Shown: in pieces, positions 5,416 through 10,600 of the stretch
Numbering within the stretch: position 1 is the stretch's first letter
How the letters are laid out: every line of letters starts with the position of its first letter
Source: Bacteroidota bacterium
Lineage (GTDB): Bacteria > Bacteroidota > Bacteroidia > B-17B0 > Aurantibacillaceae
Direction: 5' to 3'
Length of the DNA: 10,600 nt
Assembly: GCA_025360565.1 (NCBI GenBank)
Contig: JANYBY010000370.1
Coordinates: 1 to 10,600, forward strand
The notes under the pieces: generated by a model
What the model saw: the letters and a program-made list of their open reading frames with translations, nothing else
Database searches by the model: none
Told to the model about the DNA's origin: nothing
Translations under genes and position numbers: made by a program

Positions 5416-7996
5416 GATCATCAGAAAAATAAAATATATCCTTTTATTGTTGGTTGTGTATTCAACAAGCTTTGCGCAAAACAGCGATAGCCTTATTGTA
5501 GAGCCCATAAAAAATACGAAAAAATACCGCATTGGCGGCGTTACAGTGCAGGGCGCGCAATTTACCGATCAAAATGTTATTACGCTTTTAGCAAACCTAA
5601 CAACCGGCGACGAAATTCCAATTCCAGGCGATCAAATAACTGACGCGATAAAAAAATTATGGAAACAAAATATTTTTGAGGACGTACAAATTATTTTAGA
5701 TAAAGTAATTGGCAAGAACGCGTTTTTGGTTATTAAAGTGGTAGAACGCCCACGCTTATCCCGCTTTAAATTTGTTGGCGATGTAAAAAAATCCGACGCG
5801 GATGATATACGCGCGCGTATACGTTTATTAAAAGAACGCGTGGTAACTGATTACATGGTGGGCTCAATTAAAAATACCGTACACGATCACTTTTTAGATA
5901 AAGGTTTTTATTACAACAAAGTAACCATTACGCAAGTAAGAGACACCACAACAAAAGTGCCGCATACTATTTTAACCATTCGGGTTGATAAAGGAAAAAA
6001 AGTGCGTATTGAAGCTGTAAATATTTACGGCAATAAGGTTATTAGTTCAGCCGCACTTCGCCGTAAATTAAGCGACAGTAAACCCCACAAATGGTGGAAC
6101 CCTTTTAATTCGGCAAAATATTTAGAAGATAATTTGGCAAAAGATCTGCCCGCCATTGCCGATAAATACAATGCCAAAGGTTATCGCGATGCACGGGTAA
6201 TAAAAGACACTGTTTATTTTATTGAAAAAAATAAAGTGGTAATTGATATTACGGTGGATGAAGGCCACAAATATTATTTCGGAAAATTTCATTGGTTCGG
6301 CAACAGTAAATACCGAAGCGGACAGTTAGATACTATATTAAATATTCATGCGGGCGATGTTTATGACCAAAGCAAATTAGAACAAAAATTAAATATGAAC
6401 CCAAGCGGAATGGATATTTCTAGTCTTTACATGGATGACGGATATTTATTTTTTCAGGTAAACCCGCAGGAAAGTAATGTACATAACGATACCATTGATT
6501 TTGATATTTTAATGTACGAAGGCAAACAAGCCACCATAAATAAAGTAACCATAAAAGGAAACGATAAAACAAACGACCATGTAATTTACAGGGAAATAAG
6601 AACTAAGCCGGGGCAATTATTTCGTCGTACCGATATTATTCGTACACAACGCGAGTTATCGCAATTAGGTTATTTTAATCCCGAAAAATTAGATGTTAAG
6701 CCTACGCCAAATCCTGCCGATGGTACAGTAGATATTGAATATGTTGTTGAAGAAAAGCCGAGCGATCAGATCGAGTTAAGCGGTGGCTGGGGCGGCAGAA
6801 GCCAAGTGGCAGGCTCATCGCAGGGCTTAGGCATTATTGGTACATTGGGTGTAACCTTTAATAATTTTTCGACAAAGAATTTTTTCAAAAAATCGGCATG
6901 GCGCCCATTGCCAAGTGGCGACGGGCAACGATTAAGTATACGTGCGCAAACAAATGGCGTTTATTACCAGTCGTATAATTTTTCTTTTACTGAACCTTGG
7001 CTTGGCGGTAAAAAACCAAACTCACTAACGTTCTCCGCCTTTCATTCACTGTTCAGTAATGGTGTTGCCCGATTTATAAAAACCGATTCAACAAAAGTAT
7101 TAAACCCGGCCAATCAACGCATGAGTATTTGGGGCGGAACTTTAGGTTTTGGCAAGCGTTTAAAATGGCCCGACAATTATTTTAATCTGTACGCAAATTT
7201 AAGTTACAACTATTACGATCTGCATAAGTACAGCGCGTTTATTTTCGGCACCGGTTATGCCAACGATTTAAATTTGGGTTTAAACATTTCGCGTAACTCC
7301 ATTGATGCGCCAATTTATCCTAAGCATGGTTCAAATTTTAATTTACACATGCAGTTTACCCCGCCGTATTCTTTAGTGAATAAAAGAAATTACGCCGACC
7401 TCACCACCGAAGAGCGATATAAATTTATTGAATATCAAAAATATAAGATCACCATGGAGTGGTTTACCCAATTAACCAATAAAAAAGCGGCTGAGGGTAA
7501 GGAAGCGCGTAACTTAGTGTTAAGAACAAAAATAGGTTATGGCTTTTTAGGTTATTATAGTAAATCGGTGGGCTTCTCTCCTTTCGAGCGCTTTTACATG
7601 GGCGGTAGTGGTATTAGCGGTTTCCAAAACTTTGTGGCTCGCGAAATTATTGCCTTGCGCGGTTACCCCGATAACAGTATTTCTTCTCAATTCGGCGATC
7701 CAATATGTTCACGTTATACAATGGAGTTGCGGTATCCCATCAGTTTAAATCCGCAAGCCACTATTTTTATTTTGGGCTTTGCCGAGGCGGGCAATACCTG
7801 GACGAGCTTTAATAAGTTTAATCCTTTTCAGGTTAAGCGCAGCGCCGGTGTTGGCTTGCGTGTGTTTTTACCCATGTTTGGTTTATTGGGCGTTGATTAT
7901 GGCTGGGGCTTTGACGCCGTTCCCGGAAACCCAAGCGTTGGCAATGGCAAAGGGCAGTTTCACTTCACCATTGGCGGCGCTCTTGGCGAGTTATAA
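5381..7996 (+). CDS. bamA: Outer-membrane protein assembly factor BamA (Omp85 family)
   Basis: BamA folds and inserts beta-barrel proteins into the outer membrane. The 871-residue protein has a signal peptide (basic 8–18, hydrophobic 19–27, 'SFA/Q' cleavage near 32). Five POTRA domains are inferred at about 50–122, 125–204, 207–296, 298–382 and 384–458. The transmembrane barrel covers 463–871. The loop-6 lock motif appears as 'LRGY' (759–762), the Tyr variant of VRGF. The barrel ends in 'FHFTIGGALGEL' without a final aromatic residue. It is longer than E. coli BamA (about 810), with charged barrel inserts around 670–710. The start is TTG at 5381 inside uppS; no ATG or GTG lies before the signal peptide core, so TTG is preferred, though ATT at 5411 cannot be excluded. 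The ompH chaperone genes follow immediately, fitting delivery of clients to BamA. Confidence 0.96.
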   Translation: MAKQANKFHRIKIIRKIKYILLLLVVYSTSFAQNSDSLIVEPIKNTKKYRIGGVTVQGAQFTDQNVITLLANLTTGDEIPIPGDQITDAIKKLWKQNIFEDVQIILDKVIGKNAFLVIKVVERPRLSRFKFVGDVKKSDADDIRARIRLLKERVVTDYMVGSIKNTVHDHFLDKGFYYNKVTITQVRDTTTKVPHTILTIRVDKGKKVRIEAVNIYGNKVISSAALRRKLSDSKPHKWWNPFNSAKYLEDNLAKDLPAIADKYNAKGYRDARVIKDTVYFIEKNKVVIDITVDEGHKYYFGKFHWFGNSKYRSGQLDTILNIHAGDVYDQSKLEQKLNMNPSGMDISSLYMDDGYLFFQVNPQESNVHNDTIDFDILMYEGKQATINKVTIKGNDKTNDHVIYREIRTKPGQLFRRTDIIRTQRELSQLGYFNPEKLDVKPTPNPADGTVDIEYVVEEKPSDQIELSGGWGGRSQVAGSSQGLGIIGTLGVTFNNFSTKNFFKKSAWRPLPSGDGQRLSIRAQTNGVYYQSYNFSFTEPWLGGKKPNSLTFSAFHSLFSNGVARFIKTDSTKVLNPANQRMSIWGGTLGFGKRLKWPDNYFNLYANLSYNYYDLHKYSAFIFGTGYANDLNLGLNISRNSIDAPIYPKHGSNFNLHMQFTPPYSLVNKRNYADLTTEERYKFIEYQKYKITMEWFTQLTNKKAAEGKEARNLVLRTKIGYGFLGYYSKSVGFSPFERFYMGGSGISGFQNFVAREIIALRGYPDNSISSQFGDPICSRYTMELRYPISLNPQATIFILGFAEAGNTWTSFNKFNPFQVKRSAGVGLRVFLPMFGLLGVDYGWGFDAVPGNPSVGNGKGQFHFTIGGALGEL

Positions 7997-8005
7997 TCCA
8001 AAAAA

Positions 8006-8035
8006 TTGTTAAATGAACGATATTGTTTAATTTGG
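8006..8035 (+). promoter_or_regulatory. Possible internal promoter before the ompH cluster
   Basis: The 102 bp between bamA and ompH hold a TTG (8006–8008), then 19 bp, then TAATTTGG (8028–8035), which differs by one base from TAnnTTTG. The spacing is good but the boxes are imperfect. It could let the chaperone genes be expressed separately from uppS–bamA, for example under envelope stress. Confidence 0.35.
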
Positions 8036-8068
8036 TACGTTTTATAATGATACCGGACTAATTTGGTA
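8028..8068 (+). repeat. Paired TAATTTGGTA motif in the bamA–ompH gap
   Basis: The decamer TAATTTGGTA occurs at 8028–8037 and again at 8059–8068, 31 bp apart, close to three DNA helical turns. TACC at 8051–8054 forms inverted pairs with GGTA of each copy (8034–8037 and 8065–8068). This geometry suits a regulator binding site pair. No regulator can be named. Confidence 0.5.
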
Positions 8069-8098
8069 TTAAATGCTTACATTTAACGGCTTAAATTT

Positions 8099-8629
8099 AT
8101 GATTAAAAGAGGTAAAATTATTTGTTTCCTGATGGTGATTCTTTCAGGATTTGTAATGGCCCAAGGCGCGGCGGCAAAATTTGGTTATGTTGATACAGAT
8201 TATATTTTAAGCCAAATTCCCGAATACAAAGCCGCCCAAAGCGAGTTGGATAAAACCAGCATTCAATGGCAAAAAGAAATTGAAGGAAAATTTGCCGAAA
8301 TTGATAAGCTTTACAAAGCCTATCAGGCAGATGCCATTTTGCTTACCGACGATATGAAAAAGAAACGCGAGAGCGAAATTGTAAATAAAGAAAAAGAAGC
8401 GAAGGATCAGCAAAAACAAAAATTTGGTATTGATGGAGAGTTGTTTAAAAAACGTCAGGAGCTTGTAAAACCCTTGCAGGATAAGGTTTTTAACGCTATT
8501 AAAATGGTAGCCGAAAAAAAAGGTTTGGGTTTTGTGTTAGATAAAAGCGGACAAATATCTATACTCTACGCTGCCAGCAAATACGATATGAGTGATGATG
8601 TTTTAATTCAATTAGGATATAAAAAATAA
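8099..8629 (+). CDS. Skp/OmpH-family periplasmic chaperone, copy 1
   Basis: A 176-residue protein of the OmpH/Skp family, which in E. coli forms a trimeric, tentacle-like periplasmic chaperone that holds unfolded outer-membrane proteins for BamA. The signal peptide is 1–21 (basic start, hydrophobic core, 'VMA/Q'). The mature start 'KFGYVDTDYILSQIPEY' (27–43) is typical. Residues about 46–140 are Lys/Glu/Gln-rich and predicted helical coiled coil. The end, 'GLGFVLDKSGQISILYA' (142–158), is the conserved closing beta element. It starts at the ATG at 8099, 102 bp after bamA, and is followed 13 bp later by the second copy. It is clearly divergent from copies 2 and 3 and lacks their Pro/Gly/Lys tail. 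The family call is firm; the chaperone role is inferred from the family and location. Confidence 0.93.
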   Translation: MIKRGKIICFLMVILSGFVMAQGAAAKFGYVDTDYILSQIPEYKAAQSELDKTSIQWQKEIEGKFAEIDKLYKAYQADAILLTDDMKKKRESEIVNKEKEAKDQQKQKFGIDGELFKKRQELVKPLQDKVFNAIKMVAEKKGLGFVLDKSGQISILYAASKYDMSDDVLIQLGYKK

Positions 8630-8642
8630 TATAATTTGTAAA

Positions 8643-9236
8643 ATGATGAACACAACTATTAAAAAAACAGCGCTAGTTATTGCCGCTGCAACTTGTTTAA
8701 CCTATACTAAAGCGCAAAAAATAGCGCACGTTAGTTTAGATTCTTTAATTATGGTTATGCCCGAAACAAAAGTGGCAACCGACGCTACTCAAAATTATAA
8801 AAAAGGCATTGAGCAGGAAATTGTAACCATGCAAACAGAATTTGAAGCCAAGTACAAAGATTATATTGAAAAAAAGGCCTCAATGAGTCAGCCTATTATG
8901 CAAAATAAAGAGCAAGACTTACAACAGCTACAGCAACGCATTGAGGCCTTTAAACAACAGGCCAATCAGGACATACAGATGAAGTATGGAGAACTTACCT
9001 CTCCTATTTTAGAAAAAGCCAAAAAAGCAATTGACGCGGTTGCAAAGGAAGGCGGCTACAAATATGTGTTAGACACAAGCCCGAGTAACGGAACCGTTTT
9101 ATACAGCGAACCCGCCGAAGATATTTTTGCCGCGGTAAAAAAGAAATTAGATTCAATGCCTCCGGCAAATATTCCGGGTGGCGCAAAAACACCACCTAAA
9201 AGTGGCGGCCCAGGCACCCCTGTAAAAGGTAAATAA
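8643..9236 (+). CDS. Skp/OmpH-family periplasmic chaperone, copy 2
   Basis: A 197-residue OmpH/Skp-type protein. The signal peptide is 1–24, with cleavage at 'TKA/Q'. The mature protein begins 'QKIAHVSLDSLIMVMPETK'. A long Gln/Lys/Glu-rich coiled-coil region follows (about 45–125), then 'KKAIDAVAKEGGYKYVLD' (127–144). Residues 174–197 form a basic Pro/Gly-rich tail not seen in copy 1, probably disordered and possibly contacting peptidoglycan or membrane (a guess). The start may be 8643 or the adjacent ATG at 8646. The mature core (149 residues) is identical to copy 3 at 102 positions by eye, so the two arose by tandem duplication. Co-transcription with copy 1 is likely given the 13-bp gap. 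Confidence 0.93.
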   Translation: MMNTTIKKTALVIAAATCLTYTKAQKIAHVSLDSLIMVMPETKVATDATQNYKKGIEQEIVTMQTEFEAKYKDYIEKKASMSQPIMQNKEQDLQQLQQRIEAFKQQANQDIQMKYGELTSPILEKAKKAIDAVAKEGGYKYVLDTSPSNGTVLYSEPAEDIFAAVKKKLDSMPPANIPGGAKTPPKSGGPGTPVKGK

Positions 9237-9282
9237 ATCTCCTTTTTAGATACAAAGCAAAGGATCAATAAATTAAATTAAA

Positions 9283-9870
9283 ATGAACACATTTAAAAAT
9301 ATACTTTTTGTTGCATTGTTTTTCGCGTTTTTACCGTTTGCAAATGCTCAAAAGATCGCGCACGTTAGTCTTGATTCCATAATGGCTACCATGCCCGAAA
9401 CAAAGGTGGCAAGAGATGAGGTTCAAAATTATTTAAAGGGTTTTGAAGGAGAAATATTAACTATGCAAACCGAACTCGAAACAAAGTACAAAGACTATCT
9501 CGAGAAAAAAGAAACCATGAGTCAGCCTGTTAAGGATAATAAAGAGGCAGATATAAACCAACTTCAAAAACGAATAGATGATTTTAAAGCCCAGGCCGGA
9601 CAAGATATTCAACGTAAACAAGCCGAATTGGGTGCTCCCATTTTACAAAAAGCCAAAAAAGCCATTGAGGCGGTTGCTAGAGAAGGCGGGTACAAGTATG
9701 TGCTTAATGCGGGCACAAGCAATAATGGTCCACTTTACAGCGAGCCTTCTGACAATATTTTTGACGCAGTAAAAAAGAAATTAGAATCCATGCCCTCGGC
9801 AACTCCAACCGTAAAACCTATAACAAAACAGCCTCTCAAAACAGGTAATCCCCCTAAAAAAACAAAATAA
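9283..9870 (+). CDS. Skp/OmpH-family periplasmic chaperone, copy 3 (tandem paralogue of copy 2)
   Basis: A 195-residue OmpH/Skp-type protein with signal peptide 1–22 ('ANA/Q'). The mature core is 23–171 and aligns with copy 2 without gaps. The conserved blocks are 'QKIAHVSLDS', 'MPETKVA', 'KYKDY', 'MSQP', 'QLQ.RI..FK' and 'EGGYKYVL', closing in 'VKKKLESMP'. The tail 172–195 is again Pro/Thr/Lys-rich, but its sequence differs from that of copy 2. Many Bacteroidota have two ompH genes after bamA; three in a row is an expansion. It lies 46 bp after copy 2 and is followed by hairpins, so it probably ends the operon. The copies could mix into hetero-oligomers or serve different clients; the sequence does not decide. 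Confidence 0.93.
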   Translation: MNTFKNILFVALFFAFLPFANAQKIAHVSLDSIMATMPETKVARDEVQNYLKGFEGEILTMQTELETKYKDYLEKKETMSQPVKDNKEADINQLQKRIDDFKAQAGQDIQRKQAELGAPILQKAKKAIEAVAREGGYKYVLNAGTSNNGPLYSEPSDNIFDAVKKKLESMPSATPTVKPITKQPLKTGNPPKKTK

Positions 9871-9874
9871 TAAA

Positions 9875-9931
9875 GGTAAAAAGTGTTTTTACCCGGTTAA
9901 AACACGCTAAAAAAGGCTTGTCCTTTATTTT
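9875..9931 (+). terminator. Hairpins after the ompH cluster, probable operon end
   Basis: Five bases after the ompH copy 3 stop, GGTAAAAA (9875–9882) pairs perfectly with TTTTTACC (9886–9893) around a 3-nt loop. The T tract sits within the stem, so it is not a classic terminator. A second short stem, AAAGG (9912–9916) with CCTTT (9922–9926), is followed by ATTTT. CGGTTAAA occurs twice, at 9894–9901 and 9932–9939. Together they probably end the transcript, though neither hairpin alone is strong. Confidence 0.45.
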
Positions 9932-10032
9932 CGGTTAAAGAGCTATTAAAGACCCATACTTCGTCGTTAAAATGAATTATCTGGTCTAATTTTCTCTAAT
10001 TTGTTGATAATAAATGCCGTATATACTTTTAA

Positions 10033-10063
10033 TTGTTCCTTTTGATAATTAACTTTATTATTG
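10033..10063 (+). promoter_or_regulatory. Weak candidate promoter for the MORN-repeat gene
   Basis: TTG at 10033–10035, 20 bp, then TATTATTG at 10056–10063, one mismatch from TAnnTTTG, 21 bp before the ATG. The rest of the 214-bp gap after ompH copy 3 is AT-rich and shows only the hairpins at its left end. Confidence 0.3.
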
Positions 10064-10084
10064 TATAACTTAAACTTCAGCCAC

Positions 10085-10600
10085 ATGAATTTAAATCTAT
10101 TAGGTGCTTTATTTCTTTTTTGGGGCAGTTGCATTTTTTCGCAAAGTGTGGCGCAAACCTTTGAGGTTATTCCCAACACAAAAGACACTATCAACTATAC
10201 AGATGTTGGCGGCAAAAAACAAAAGCATTGGATATTGTTGGGGAAACATAAACCAAATACCTGTTACGCTTCTGCTCAAAAAGTAGAAGAAGGCGATTAC
10301 AAAGAAAATCGCAAAACCGGAATTTGGATGGAGTATTTTTGTAACGGTATTCCAAAAAACAAGATCACTTTTATTAACGGTCGCCCCGATGGTTACGCCA
10401 TTGTTTATTATGAGAACGGAAAAGTACAGGAAGAAGGCCAATGGAAAAATAACCGCTGGGTAGGCGCGTTAAAACAATATTATGATAACGGCCAGGTGCA
10501 ACACGATTTTAAATTTAACGAGGCCGGTAAACGTGAAGGCGTTCAGGTATATAAATACGAGAACGGCCAAGTTGCAGTTCAAGGTAATTTTGCCAACGGA
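10085..10600 (+). CDS. Exported MORN/YwqK-type repeat protein (3' end outside window)
   Basis: The frame is open from the ATG at 10085 to the last base, giving the first 172 residues. Residues 1–23 look like a signal peptide ('SVA/Q' or an earlier 'IFS/Q' site); the Cys16 context is not a good lipobox. From about residue 68 onward there are repeated 'G.Y…G.W..YY.NG' units: 'EGDYKENRKTGIWMEYF', 'GYAIVYYENGKVQEEGQWKN', 'GALKQYYDNGQVQHDFKF', 'YKYENGQVAVQGNFANG'. This is the MORN_2/YwqK-like repeat, about 23 residues per unit. Such proteins are common in Bacteroidota and mostly of unknown role; database labels such as 'antitoxin YwqK family' should not be read as function here. A longer repeat array probably follows beyond the window. 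Confidence 0.85.
   Translation, partial: MNLNLLGALFLFWGSCIFSQSVAQTFEVIPNTKDTINYTDVGGKKQKHWILLGKHKPNTCYASAQKVEEGDYKENRKTGIWMEYFCNGIPKNKITFINGRPDGYAIVYYENGKVQEEGQWKNNRWVGALKQYYDNGQVQHDFKFNEAGKREGVQVYKYENGQVAVQGNFANG

Noticed and set aside
9967..10194. 75-codon minus-strand open frame in the gap after ompH copy 3
   Set aside because: Low-complexity Lys/Asn-rich translation with no motif, overlapping the start of the MORN gene antisense.
10109..10441. 110-codon open frame on the minus strand
   Set aside because: It lies wholly antisense to the MORN-repeat gene, which has a signal peptide and clear repeats. The hydrophobic translation is a by-product of AT-rich codons.
10085..10600. Antitoxin of a toxin–antitoxin system, suggested by the YwqK family label
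   Set aside because: The protein has a signal peptide and MORN-type repeats and no toxin gene is visible next to it; the label is historical.

Overview
The window looks like an AT-rich chromosomal segment from a member of the Bacteroidota. Evidence for this is two proteins with type IX secretion (T9SS) sorting domains, a PorG/DUF6089 gene, the gene order porG–uppS–bamA–ompH, and several matches to the Bacteroidota -7 promoter box TAnnTTTG. Nothing in the sequence identifies a genus. I see no tRNA, rRNA, CRISPR array or intact insertion sequence.

Left end (1–1411): the 3' end of a secreted T9SS cargo gene (+) converges with murI, glutamate racemase (-). Between them lies a palindromic repeat whose right arm supplies the last codons and the stop of murI. 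murI and porG are divergent and share a 73-bp region with two back-to-back promoters.

Middle (1412–4668): porG ends in a hairpin terminator. It is followed by a monocistronic gene for a large secreted protein (leucine-rich repeats, a Bacteroidota domain and a T9SS sorting domain). This gene interrupts what is usually a direct porG–uppS neighbourhood. An imperfect direct repeat of about 60 bp lies in front of this gene and again in front of uppS, and each copy ends in a -7 box. It looks like either a duplicated promoter segment or a shared regulatory element.

Right half (4669–9870): a likely operon for envelope building: uppS (undecaprenyl-PP synthase), bamA (outer-membrane protein insertase, overlapping uppS by 35 nt and starting with TTG), then three Skp/OmpH-type periplasmic chaperone genes. 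The second and third chaperones are tandem paralogues, identical at 102 of 149 aligned residues by eye. Two hairpins follow. The right edge (10085–10600) is the start of an exported protein with MORN/YwqK-type repeats, cut by the window.

Taken together: UppS makes the lipid carrier and MurI the D-glutamate for peptidoglycan. The OmpH proteins are expected to escort unfolded outer-membrane proteins across the periplasm to BamA. PorG is itself an outer-membrane barrel that belongs to the T9SS, which would export the two cargo proteins. No clearly new biological system is visible. The most interesting signals are the two repeat structures, the cargo gene inserted between porG and uppS, and the expanded ompH set.
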